DNA from: M55B157 sp040265115
GTDB taxonomy: Bacteria > Actinomycetota > Actinomycetes > S36-B12
Direction: 5' to 3'
DNA length: 35,520 nt
Assembly: GCA_040265115.1 (NCBI GenBank)
Contig: JBDQGZ010000003.1
Span: 1 to 35,520, forward strand
Below the pieces are notes generated by a model. That model worked only from the letters and a program-made list of their open reading frames with translations, did not search any database and was not told where the DNA came from. Each line of letters begins with the position of its first letter. The first letter of the stretch is position 1. Shown here in pieces: positions 1 through 7,879 of this stretch. A program made the translations under genes and the position numbers.

Positions 1-25
1 CCTCAGAGTGACAGAGTAGTGCCGA

Positions 26-1987
26 CTAGGGACCGGCTGGCAGGTCACCGACCAAGGCCGGGTTCACCTCACTGATGCGCACCTGTCGCCAAGGCTCCCG
101 GAACAAGTCGGAGACTCCCGGCGGCGCGATCGACTTGGCGAGTCGATCGTCGTAGTAGACCGTGAACGGCTCGTATCCACCATTGCCGCTCGGCTTCTCG
201 ATCGTGCACCTATGTTCCTGCGCCAGCGAACCGACGAACTTCAACACTCCTCGATCGACGGTGACATCGAAGTCCTGGACCGCGAAGCACCCATTGAGCA
301 CCAGCGCCGCGGCATTGATCGCCAGGTTGTCCAGGTTCGTTGTTCGCCAGGTGTTTCCACCGTCCTCAGATGCAGGCAGATAGACATAGAGGTAGCCCTG
401 GGGGATGAGGCCCAGGACATTCGCAGAATCTGCCGGAGGCACACCGTAGTCGCGGACCGACTGTCCTAGCGCATCGAAGGGCTGGGTCCAGTTCCCGTCC
501 ACGAGATTCTCATCCCACAACTGACCAGTGATGACAATGTCCGACTCTGATGCAAGGGTCAGTTCACCTCGGTACGCGCCCTGGACATAGGCCAGGCCGG
601 AGGAGCAGGTCGCCAGTGGCTGTCGACCGCCGGACAGGTTGTAGCCCACCCAGGGGTCCTTGCTCGGGCTCGTACTCGCCACCGGCAACCCGAAGGGCGA
701 ACCACTCGTGATGAGAGACTCCGACGGCGGGAAAGCATAGGAGTCCAATTCGCTGTAGACCTGGTTTGAGGGAATCACGAAGGGGTAGAGCGTTCCCGTT
801 GACTTCGTCGCACACGAGGGAACCGATGTCGACGCGGCATCCGCGACATAGATGACTCCGTTGAAACCAGCCGCCACCATCGAGTCGTAATCGAGCACCA
901 TGGTCGTCTGGTCGTTCGGGTCGGTGGCGAAGTACGACTTGCCCTGCTCCCGGCAGAAAGCGTTGATCGACGCGTCCTCCGTGTCCGGGCTGGTGACGAC
1001 CAAAACCCCACCCGGATGCCAGCGAATGCGCGTCGGACCGGTGAAGTAGCAGCCGGATGCCTGTGCCCGTGCTGCGAGCTCCGCAGGTGTCGGAGGCAGC
1101 TCCAGGGGTGGCGCGTACTGAGGATTCCACGCAACTTCAGTCGTCACCGGAATTTCGTTCAGGAGGTAGTCCGAGGGATTGCTGGCGTTACCAGGAGGGA
1201 CAACCGAAGGATCGATCCAGCGGTGACTCGGAGGGCAACCCTCGACTCCATCACCGTCGGGGCAGGAGGAGGTCACCACGCCCTCGAAGGTGTTGTCCAA
1301 GTTGGGCCCGAGATACCAAACATCGTTGGTGTGAACGTCGCCATACCAACGGTCGTTTCCCTCGACGGCCACGAACTCACAGATACGAGAATTTCGATGG
1401 GGGCCGAGTTCAGTGCTTGCCGTCGACTTCAGAGCCGGCTCGAACCACTGCTTGCTGCAGAACGCTTCAGCCTGGTCCGGCGTCAACTCCCCACCCTTGC
1501 CCGAATATGCGTCAGGAAAATCCCCGGGAACAGTCTCGTTCCCGCTCACGTACCCGTAGTCATAGCTGGTGCGCTTGCGCAGTACCGCATCGACCGTTCT
1601 GGTGACGCCAGCAACCCAACCGGTCGAGCGCACCTTGATCTCACCGGTATTCAACGACTGATCGTCGATCAACCGATAAGTGAAGTAGGCGTTGTCCGTC
1701 CCACCGGGAATCAACACCCACCCGGTCAGCGCCGCGCTCGTGACACTCGCGGGCGAACCCACGAGTGCGAGTCTGGCCCGATAATCGTCGACTCCAGCCT
1801 CGGCAGCAGCGAGCGCACGGAACGACGTCTCGTTGGTGTCAGAGGGACGGATCGCAGCGATCACCGCCTGACTCACCATGAGAACCAGGAGCAGTAGGAC
1901 CGCGCTCCAGATAATGACCATGATCATGGCGACACCGGACTCATTCTGAGTCTGCAAAGGCGCAGCGGGGGCAACTCGCTTCTTCAT
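26..1987 (-). CDS. PilX-like pilus assembly / pilin-like membrane protein
   Basis: A 653-residue protein with a short basic N-terminus followed by one hydrophobic helix at about residues 17-45 (G-V-A-M-I-M-V-I-I-W onward). This resembles the PilX/type IV pilin N-terminus, where a glycine precedes the hydrophobic segment. It lacks the Glu at position +5 that marks major pilins, which is also usual for PilX-like proteins. The large C-terminal part is extracytoplasmic, rich in Gly, Pro, Ser and aromatics, with scattered Cys; I recognise no enzymatic domain. Its ATG overlaps the stop of the PilW-like gene by 4 bp, so it is the third gene of a translationally coupled minor-pilin operon. It probably belongs to the tip or assembly complex of a type IV pilus or a pseudopilus. 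The pilus class is inference, because no PilB, PilC or PilD gene lies in the window. Confidence 0.75.
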   Translation of the reverse strand: MKKRVAPAAPLQTQNESGVAMIMVIIWSAVLLLLVLMVSQAVIAAIRPSDTNETSFRALAAAEAGVDDYRARLALVGSPASVTSAALTGWVLIPGGTDNAYFTYRLIDDQSLNTGEIKVRSTGWVAGVTRTVDAVLRKRTSYDYGYVSGNETVPGDFPDAYSGKGGELTPDQAEAFCSKQWFEPALKSTASTELGPHRNSRICEFVAVEGNDRWYGDVHTNDVWYLGPNLDNTFEGVVTSSCPDGDGVEGCPPSHRWIDPSVVPPGNASNPSDYLLNEIPVTTEVAWNPQYAPPLELPPTPAELAARAQASGCYFTGPTRIRWHPGGVLVVTSPDTEDASINAFCREQGKSYFATDPNDQTTMVLDYDSMVAAGFNGVIYVADAASTSVPSCATKSTGTLYPFVIPSNQVYSELDSYAFPPSESLITSGSPFGLPVASTSPSKDPWVGYNLSGGRQPLATCSSGLAYVQGAYRGELTLASESDIVITGQLWDENLVDGNWTQPFDALGQSVRDYGVPPADSANVLGLIPQGYLYVYLPASEDGGNTWRTTNLDNLAINAAALVLNGCFAVQDFDVTVDRGVLKFVGSLAQEHRCTIEKPSGNGGYEPFTVYYDDRLAKSIAPPGVSDLFREPWRQVRISEVNPALVGDLPAGP

Positions 1988-2655
1988 CGTTGATTCACCA
2001 GCGCGATCGTCTGCTCGGTCGCGATCCCCGACAGTGAGTCTTCAATTCGAACGCGAACCTTGTCGAGGTCGGCAGCCCACGCCGCAAACACCAACGAGTC
2101 ATCCGTGACGGGAGGTGCGAACTCCTCGTCGACCAGAGTGCCTGACGCATCTTCCACTGCGCGGAGGTAAGTGAAGTTCACGACCGGATCCTGGGTCGAC
2201 GTCGTCCGCATGAGGGCCAACGGGGCGAGATCGGTGTAGCCGGTGACAAACCCGTCCACCAGAACTGGTTCGGCGACCAGCGCGGTCAATCCTGGATTCG
2301 ATCCAGTCGAGATCACCCCGAGATCAACTCGATAGGGGGCACCTTCGACGAGACCAAGACCAGCATTCGTGAAGAACTCAAACTCCGTGGCACTCGCCGA
2401 CACAATCGCCGGCTGCGGATTGAAGCCTTCGGACTCATTGTCGATGTAGCGAATCGCTCGGGACATCCACAGCATCGCGTTTCGCTCGTCCTGCTGAACA
2501 TCAGAGAACGATGTCGCATCTCGGATCCCGCTGAAGACGGCGATGAATCCACTACCGACGATCGCCATGAGCACTCCGAAGACGCCCATGGCGACGAGCA
2601 ACTCGGTCAACGTGACTCCGGCGTCACGTGCCGTCGGTCGGGCGGTCTTCGTCAT
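1984..2655 (-). CDS. PilW-like prepilin (type IV pilin N-terminal methylation motif)
   Basis: A 223-residue protein with a typical class III signal: a short leader rich in Thr, Ala and Arg, then A-G-V-T-L-T-E-L-L-V-A-M-G-V-F-G. The Gly before the cleavage site, Glu at +5 of the mature protein and a roughly 22-residue hydrophobic helix are the prepilin peptidase (PilD) recognition features. The rest (residues about 45-223) is predicted to be periplasmic or extracellular and beta-rich, as in PilW/PilJ minor pilins. It overlaps the upstream PilV-like stop and the downstream PilX-like start by 4 bp each (ATGA), which supports one operon and a shared assembly complex. It would initiate or cap a pilus fibre or pseudopilus. 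The family is clear; the exact minor-pilin role is inferred from order (V-W-X, as in proteobacterial minor pilin operons). Confidence 0.82.
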   Translation of the reverse strand: MTKTARPTARDAGVTLTELLVAMGVFGVLMAIVGSGFIAVFSGIRDATSFSDVQQDERNAMLWMSRAIRYIDNESEGFNPQPAIVSASATEFEFFTNAGLGLVEGAPYRVDLGVISTGSNPGLTALVAEPVLVDGFVTGYTDLAPLALMRTTSTQDPVVNFTYLRAVEDASGTLVDEEFAPPVTDDSLVFAAWAADLDKVRVRIEDSLSGIATEQTIALVNQR

Positions 2656-4205
2656 GGCGCCACCTCGCTGCAGGAGGGAGCGGTCACGAACGGGATGGGC
2701 GGATCTCCGATCAACAGGCTCGCCTCGCCACGGATCTCAGCCCGGTCCGCCGCCGTGATGCCGATGACCAGTTGTGCCCGAACGGCACCGAGGATCACCG
2801 CGATGGTGATCTCGTCCTCGGCTGGCCCGCGTTCGAACTCGATCGGGATCTCCCGCGCAGCCTTCACCAGATAGTTCTGGGTGACGACTCCTGCATTGGA
2901 GTCATCGGCGAGTTGATCGGCGAGTGTCACCAACTCCGAGCCGGCCGTGTCCACCTCCGCGATCAGGCCGAGATCCCATCCGGTACTGCACGGCGAGAGA
3001 GTCAATCCACTGAGATTCACCGTCGTGTCGTCGAGCACCGTGTCATCGCTCACCACACCCTTCAAAACCCAGGCACCGGTGGGCACATTGGCACGAAGGA
3101 TCGCCGAATCGTCGACGATGCCGAGGGTGTAACTGGGCACGATGTCGTCGGGGCATGTCGTCTGCGCATCGAGTGGCTGATGTTCCAGGGTCACTTCTGT
3201 GCCCGGCGGGGCCACGATCTGGATCAGGTTGCCTTCCAGCCTCGCCACGGATGTTCCGCCGGGTGCGACCACGACGGTGGCCTGTCGGGATCCTGCATCC
3301 GAACAGGTGCCCGGCCAGGCCTGATACGAGCCGGGGAAGAGTCCGTCAATCACAAACGGGAACTCATACGGTGGATCGGGGAGGAGGTTCCATGGGTCGA
3401 GGGTGAGGGACAGGGTGTCGTCGGCGATCAACGGATAGGAGTCGTCGATGCTGCGGAACCTCATTCGGCCCGATTCGGCGTAAACGAAGGACACGGGCGA
3501 GTTGACTCCGCTGGCGACCTGAACACCGAGGGTGTCCTGACCTGGTCCCGGCGTGACATAACCCGACTTTGAAATCGTCACCGACCAACCTGTGCCAACG
3601 GGAACCTGCGGGATGAGCAAGCACCCGTCGAAGCCGGTGAGGTAGCGAGGCAGGGATAGCCCTGTTGCCGCATCAGTGAGGGCGACCTCGACTCCTGACA
3701 CCCCCACTCCCGCGTTGTCGAGCACCCGGACCGAGACACTCCCCGTGTCCGAGGCGACCGCTTCGGTGCGTCGGGGCACGAGCGCATCGATGACCTGCGG
3801 TCCGCTCAACCGGCCACCGGTGACCGCGACGGTGACACGCATGAAGGCCAACCCGGTCGGGTCCACTGTCGTCGTGCAGGGATCAGCCTCCTGATCCACC
3901 GCAACCCAGGCCGCATCGATCGACGCCGTGTAGTCGACCCCTCCCTGCGTGACCGTTTCGGTCGTCAACCCCGGGGTGAGGTATTCCGCCCCCTGGGCCT
4001 GGAGATCTTCGACGATGCCGCGGGCAATGCCGGCGGCCGCGACCCGATCGGCATTCGACCTCACGATCTGCAGGGCCTGGACGAGCAGCACCATCGCCGA
4101 GGTGGAGATGGCCACGAAGATCACGGTGGCGGCGATGACCTCGACGAGCGAGAAGCCCTCGTCACGGCGCGAAGGCACCCCTGCACCGCTGCCCTCGCGA
4201 TCCAC
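2652..4205 (-). CDS. PilV-like prepilin with a carboxypeptidase-regulatory-like (CnaB-type) domain
   Basis: First gene of the minor-pilin operon, 517 residues from the GTG at 4205. I chose this start because an AAAGGAGG ribosome-binding site (4214-4221) lies 8 nt upstream. An in-frame TTG at 4328 would give an implausibly long 58-residue leader and itself looks like a -35 box. From 4205 the leader is 17 residues, ending in Glu-Gly, followed by F-S-L-V-E-V-I-A-A with Glu at +5 and a hydrophobic helix, a classic prepilin cleavage and methylation site. After about residue 160, a stretch beginning G-S-V-S-V-R-V-L and ending at V-T-I-S-K-S-G-Y-V has the pattern of CarboxypepD_reg/CnaB beta-sandwich domains (paired Gly-Val strands, Thr-Gly-x-Asp-Gly turn). 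Such domains often serve adhesion, so a tip adhesin is possible. Much longer than usual PilV proteins (about 150-200 residues). Confidence 0.78.
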   Translation of the reverse strand: MDREGSGAGVPSRRDEGFSLVEVIAATVIFVAISTSAMVLLVQALQIVRSNADRVAAAGIARGIVEDLQAQGAEYLTPGLTTETVTQGGVDYTASIDAAWVAVDQEADPCTTTVDPTGLAFMRVTVAVTGGRLSGPQVIDALVPRRTEAVASDTGSVSVRVLDNAGVGVSGVEVALTDAATGLSLPRYLTGFDGCLLIPQVPVGTGWSVTISKSGYVTPGPGQDTLGVQVASGVNSPVSFVYAESGRMRFRSIDDSYPLIADDTLSLTLDPWNLLPDPPYEFPFVIDGLFPGSYQAWPGTCSDAGSRQATVVVAPGGTSVARLEGNLIQIVAPPGTEVTLEHQPLDAQTTCPDDIVPSYTLGIVDDSAILRANVPTGAWVLKGVVSDDTVLDDTTVNLSGLTLSPCSTGWDLGLIAEVDTAGSELVTLADQLADDSNAGVVTQNYLVKAAREIPIEFERGPAEDEITIAVILGAVRAQLVIGITAADRAEIRGEASLLIGDPPIPFVTAPSCSEVAP

Positions 4206-4213
4206 GGTGTCGG

Positions 4214-4221
4214 CCTCCTTT
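4214..4221 (-). promoter_or_regulatory. Strong Shine-Dalgarno site of the PilV-like gene
   Basis: On the minus strand this reads AAAGGAGG, 8 nt before the GTG at 4205. It decides the start of the pilin operon's first gene and contrasts with most other first genes in this window, which have no Shine-Dalgarno site and appear leaderless. No convincing -35/-10 pair was found for this operon in the 124 bp upstream. TTGACG (minus strand, 4328-4323) is a possible -35, but I see no well-spaced -10. Confidence 0.75.
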
Positions 4222-4333
4222 CGCCTCTGGCCCCAGTCGTCTCGTGGAGTATCGGACCATGGCACCGAGAGCACACCGCCGTCTGGGGCTCGTGGGATAG
4301 GAGTGACATCTGAGATTTTGGGCGTCAACGGGC

Positions 4334-4339
4334 TACCCT
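4334..4339 (+). promoter_or_regulatory. -10 hexamer TACCCT, leaderless promoter of the 4346 gene
   Basis: TACCCT fits the actinobacterial TANNNT -10 consensus and ends 6 nt before the GTG at 4346. Transcription would therefore begin at or within a base of the start codon. No Shine-Dalgarno sequence precedes the gene. Confidence 0.6.
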
Positions 4340-4345
4340 CGAGGG

Positions 4346-7045
4346 GTGGCTCAGCGAACGAATCTCCTCACCCCCCTGGGACGGATCGGCCACAGCCTGC
4401 TGCCCCTGACCACCGCCCCCCGGGGTAGCCAGCGCGATCAGAGGTTGCAGGTCCGGGCTGGCCTCGCCGTCGTCGTGGCGCTGGTGAGCGGATTGGCGGC
4501 ACTCACGATCGTCCTCATTGGGCTCGCGGCGGAGTGGGCAGAGGGGCGCCTCTCCCTCCTCACCTCAGCCGCCGCAGCGCTCCTCGCCCTGGTGAGTGTG
4601 TTTGCCCCACCGGTCACATTCCGCACCCGCAGCGCCACCCTGACTGAGGAGGTCCTCAGCGATCCACTCTCCCGGCCCCGACCTTGGCGCTCGACCACCA
4701 TCACCTTCGAGCCGGTCCTGGTCGGAGCGATGATCGCAGGACTCTCCTTCGGCCCCTGGCTCGCGGGAACCACCTTCGGTATCGCGCTCGTCGCTCGTGC
4801 CGTCCTCAACGGGCGGCACCGCCACCGCGAGGACGTCAACGCCGCCTTCCACGCACTTCGGCGGTCGTGGAACTCCGCGGTCGTGGCGGCGGCCGCCTAT
4901 GCGGTCGTGTATTCGCTCCGCGACTCGGTGATGATGAACATCTCACCCTGGACGCTCCTCCTCGCAGCATTCATTGCCGCGTCAGTGACCCTGATGCTCA
5001 ACGCCATCGAACGATGGGTCGATGGCGTGCATGAACCCTGGGCATTCGCTCGCGATTTCATCGACTCTCGGCGACTGATCGTCATGGTGGTGAGCGCACT
5101 CATCGCATGGGTGAGCGCCTACACGATCAGCTTCGGCACCCTCATTGAACCGAGGAGCGCCGAATTCGCTGGACAAATCGCCGCGACCGGTGTCTTCCTC
5201 GCCTGCTGGTTGATCCTGCTCTTCGCCTCGATTCGACTCTGGCGGCGGGACGCCCTGCGCACCCTAGGCCGCTGGAGCCGCCACCAAACCGACATCCTCG
5301 GCCGCATCGCCGACGGATCCCTCGACCCGGATCTCGCTCGGCAGGCGTCGCTCGCCGTGACCTCCCGCATGGCTCTGTCAGTCTTCGGCGCAACCCGAGC
5401 CCTTGTTGCGGTGCATCGCGCAGATGGCAGCGTCGTTCGACAACTCGCAGTCGCCGACGTCCATGCCCAACCCGCAACGAGCGACTATCACGACCTTACG
5501 GATCTTGCGTCCATCAGGATCCCGCTGTATCCCGCTCCCGGCCACCGGGACAGTTCGGACATCACCGTCGCCGGCTTCCTCGGTCCGGCTCGCTTTGTTG
5601 CACGGTCGCTCGGCGTGACCGAGCGATTCCAGCAACTCGCAACGGCCGCGATCCTCACACCCGTCGTCGCATCCGACGAAGACCGACTCACGACCGCATT
5701 CGAGTCACTCTTCGACCGCAACCTCTGGCACACGATGGAATCCTTCGAGCGGGCTTTCGAAGAGATGCGCCAGCGCGCCGACGACAGCCCGCAAAGCCAT
5801 TCAGTCCTCATCGGAGTGCTCGCCATCGATGATTTCGGTGCACTCTCCGGGGGACGCTTCGAGCACGCAGCGATCGCACAGGTGATACGTCTGGTGCAGG
5901 GATACTCAGGCTTCACCGGACACGAAACCTTCATTTCCTATCAACCCGACGGGCGCATATGGGTGTGCTTCGGTTCAGGACCACTGATCCGCAATGGAGT
6001 GGGACTGCTGCGTGAGCTTCAGCGAGATATCAACGACCGTGGCTCTGTGCTTGCCACGCACAGTGATATGGGCGTCCACATCGGGGTGTCGCTGGGATAC
6101 TCGGTGCACCAGGTTGACGATTTCTCCTACGACGGCTTGATCGAGCACGCCTCGCAGCGACTCTTGATCGATCAGAGTGCTCGCAATCCCTTCGCAATCG
6201 ACGATGTTCTCACCCTCGACATCACCCCCGAGGCGATCACCGGCAGCGGGACACCAGCCGTGGCAGTGGACATCACCGCTCGGCTGCGTGAGGACATCGA
6301 CAGCGACCTGGATGAAAGATTCCCGGTCACGTTGCAGCCCATCCTCGATCCGAATGGCCGTCTGGCGGCAGCCATGGCGGGTGTGGGCTGGGACGGTTCG
6401 CCAACTCGCTCCGGAACGATGGAATCCGAGGAGTTTCTGTCCCTGGTCAACCGTCGACCTGAGTTAGCCGCAGAGGCAACGCGCGCCATCCTTCATCGAC
6501 TCAAGCCCGTCTTCGCCGATCTCATTGAAGCCAACGTCACCGGTGATGGAGCCGAGCAGCGGATTCTGGTCCCGCTCCCCTCTGTCCTCCTGCATCCCGA
6601 TATTGGGGTCCTGGCTCTGCCGAATTTGGTGTCGCCCTTCTTGAATCGGGTGGAGTGCGCGCGCCTTGTCGCCGTGTTCGACACCGTTCCGACCGGCGGT
6701 GGTCAAGCACTCCGGTTGCTCGGGGATCGCGGTGTCGGTATCGCCATGACCGCGGGTGCCGCCGCAACCGCGGATGGGTCTGACCTCGACGGTTGGCAGC
6801 GCTGGGCCGTGCTCCTGCCCGAGCGGGTTTTCGCCGGCGACTCCGGAATCGATCGGCTCACGATCCAGCAGACGGTCGCCGCGATCGCCACCCGCGACAC
6901 CCGGCTCATTGCCGAGACCTCACGACCTACCAGTACCGAGTCGTTGGCTGACTATGGAATTCGGCTCGTACTGCATCACGAATTGCAGGCCGCAAACCTT
7001 CCCGATCTTCTGCAGGAAATTCCATCCGAGCCCGTCCTTCCCTGA
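4346..7045 (+). CDS. Multi-pass membrane protein with degenerate GGDEF and EAL domains
   Basis: An 899-residue protein. Residues about 36-300 hold some seven hydrophobic segments (near 37-60, 70-90, 120-150, 175-192, 202-220, 243-262 and 276-297). Residues 320-445 form a GAF-like or linker region. Residues about 485-616 follow the GGDEF fold: a V-L-I-G-V-L-A-I-D-D-F first strand, then G-R-I-W-V where GGDEF should be, V-H-I-G-V-S-L-G-Y for the usual SIGVA strand, and a closing A-R-N-P. Residues about 658-890 follow an EAL domain, starting V-T-L-Q-P-I-L-D-P-N-G-R-L, but the EALxR site reads M-A-G-V-G, the DDFG-like segment reads A-M-T-A-G-A-A, and the E-G-V-E stretch reads E-T-S-R-P. All catalytic and metal-binding signatures are lost, so I infer a non-enzymatic receptor or scaffold. 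It is divergently transcribed from the pilin operon, consistent with control of pili or motility. GTG start chosen from the leaderless -10. Confidence 0.68.
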   Translation: MAQRTNLLTPLGRIGHSLLPLTTAPRGSQRDQRLQVRAGLAVVVALVSGLAALTIVLIGLAAEWAEGRLSLLTSAAAALLALVSVFAPPVTFRTRSATLTEEVLSDPLSRPRPWRSTTITFEPVLVGAMIAGLSFGPWLAGTTFGIALVARAVLNGRHRHREDVNAAFHALRRSWNSAVVAAAAYAVVYSLRDSVMMNISPWTLLLAAFIAASVTLMLNAIERWVDGVHEPWAFARDFIDSRRLIVMVVSALIAWVSAYTISFGTLIEPRSAEFAGQIAATGVFLACWLILLFASIRLWRRDALRTLGRWSRHQTDILGRIADGSLDPDLARQASLAVTSRMALSVFGATRALVAVHRADGSVVRQLAVADVHAQPATSDYHDLTDLASIRIPLYPAPGHRDSSDITVAGFLGPARFVARSLGVTERFQQLATAAILTPVVASDEDRLTTAFESLFDRNLWHTMESFERAFEEMRQRADDSPQSHSVLIGVLAIDDFGALSGGRFEHAAIAQVIRLVQGYSGFTGHETFISYQPDGRIWVCFGSGPLIRNGVGLLRELQRDINDRGSVLATHSDMGVHIGVSLGYSVHQVDDFSYDGLIEHASQRLLIDQSARNPFAIDDVLTLDITPEAITGSGTPAVAVDITARLREDIDSDLDERFPVTLQPILDPNGRLAAAMAGVGWDGSPTRSGTMESEEFLSLVNRRPELAAEATRAILHRLKPVFADLIEANVTGDGAEQRILVPLPSVLLHPDIGVLALPNLVSPFLNRVECARLVAVFDTVPTGGGQALRLLGDRGVGIAMTAGAAATADGSDLDGWQRWAVLLPERVFAGDSGIDRLTIQQTVAAIATRDTRLIAETSRPTSTESLADYGIRLVLHHELQAANLPDLLQEIPSEPVLP

Positions 7046-7065
7046 GTCCAGCCCCCGCAATCCCG

Positions 7066-7401
7066 TTAGCCCTTCGGCTCCTTCGGGGCTCGCCAGGAGA
7101 AGGGGAAGATGAGGACCATGGCGGCGATGATGAGCACCCACGACATGACCTCGACCGCCGGCTGATCGGCAAGGATCGTTCCGGTCAGCAGCCGGATCAG
7201 CACAATGACGGTGATCCAAGCCGCCACCACCCAGATGCCCGAACCGGCAAACCAGGCCGAAATCCAGGCACGAGCCATCAGACGATTGCGCCAGCGTCGC
7301 CCCTCGACTGCCGCCCGCAGCAGCATCACCAGGATCGGCCAGGCCAAGATCGCGACCGAACCTACGATCGCCAGGATTGCCTGGGCGACACCGACCTCCA
7401 T
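7066..7401 (-). CDS. Small integral membrane protein, unknown function
   Basis: A protein of 111 residues from the ATG at 7401 (113 from an in-frame GTG at 7407). Three hydrophobic segments are visible: near residues 4-28 (A-Q-A-I-L-A-I-V-G-S-V onward), 43-70 (W-I-S-A-W-F-A-G-S-G-I-W-V-V onward) and 83-100 (V-M-S-W-V-L-I-I-A-A-M-V). The C-terminus is short and charged (R-A-P-K-E-P-K-G). I favour the ATG because CACGGT lies 6 nt upstream, matching the leaderless spacing seen elsewhere in the window. No family is recognised. It is convergent with the degenerate GGDEF-EAL gene (20-bp gap) and lies 73 bp downstream of the mini-GGDEF gene on the same strand, so it may be in that transcription unit or have its own promoter. 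Confidence 0.55.
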   Translation of the reverse strand: MEVGVAQAILAIVGSVAILAWPILVMLLRAAVEGRRWRNRLMARAWISAWFAGSGIWVVAAWITVIVLIRLLTGTILADQPAVEVMSWVLIIAAMVLIFPFSWRAPKEPKG

Positions 7402-7474
7402 GTCCACACCGTGCCCCAGATTCGCGCGGCAAGCACGCGGAGTTCACTCCCTGGACATCATCGACGGCGCGGAG

Positions 7475-7879
7475 TCAGGTCAGAGGAGGCGCGCAGAGAA
7501 TGCGCCCGTCACCCCGATGGATCGCTTCCTCCGACAACTTTTCCGCCTCGAGGCGTGCCTGATGCTCCGGCACCGCGCGAGGCCAGGCGGCCACACCAAT
7601 GCTCAGGTGCGCCGCTTCGGGGACCGAGGTCGTGATGGCATCGCGGAGTGCCTCCATGAGCTCAGCCGCCGTCATCAGGTCCCGAACGCCGTGAAGCGTC
7701 ACGTGGATCCGGCCGCCCACGCCGAAGCTCACCTCGTCGCTCGCTCGGAGGGCACCCTCGACAGCGGATTCGATCTGCGCCCATTGCGCGGGATTCACCT
7801 CGTTCCCCGGCACACTGAGCACCGCGATGGCTCGCTGCGATCCCGTCCGCGCCGGATGGGGTGGCCTGATGTCGCTCAT
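7475..7879 (-). CDS. Small degenerate GGDEF-like protein, coupled to the FdhF-like gene
   Basis: A 134-residue protein starting at the ATG at 7879, which overlaps the stop of the upstream oxidoreductase gene by 4 bp (ATGA). This implies translational coupling. No known domain is exact, but the order of elements matches a shortened GGDEF domain: an R-A-I-A-V-L-S-V strand, a helix, S-D-E-V-S-F-G-V-G-G-R-I-H-V-T-L in the position of the GGDEF hairpin, a helix (A-A-E-L-M-E-A-L-R-D-A-I), the strand H-L-S-I-G-V-A-A-W, and a last helix ending H-R-G-D-G-R-I. The catalytic GG(D/E)EF is replaced by G-G-R-I-H and the metal-binding Asp of the first strand is missing, so it cannot be an active diguanylate cyclase. 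It could act as a sensor or chaperone subunit for the oxidoreductase. Fold assignment is inference. Confidence 0.6.
   Translation of the reverse strand: MSDIRPPHPARTGSQRAIAVLSVPGNEVNPAQWAQIESAVEGALRASDEVSFGVGGRIHVTLHGVRDLMTAAELMEALRDAITTSVPEAAHLSIGVAAWPRAVPEHQARLEAEKLSEEAIHRGDGRILCAPPLT

Noticed and set aside
4206..4328. N-terminal extension of the PilV-like gene to a TTG at 4328
   Set aside because: It would give a 58-residue leader before the prepilin cleavage site and has no ribosome-binding site, whereas GTG 4205 has AAAGGAGG at 8 nt.
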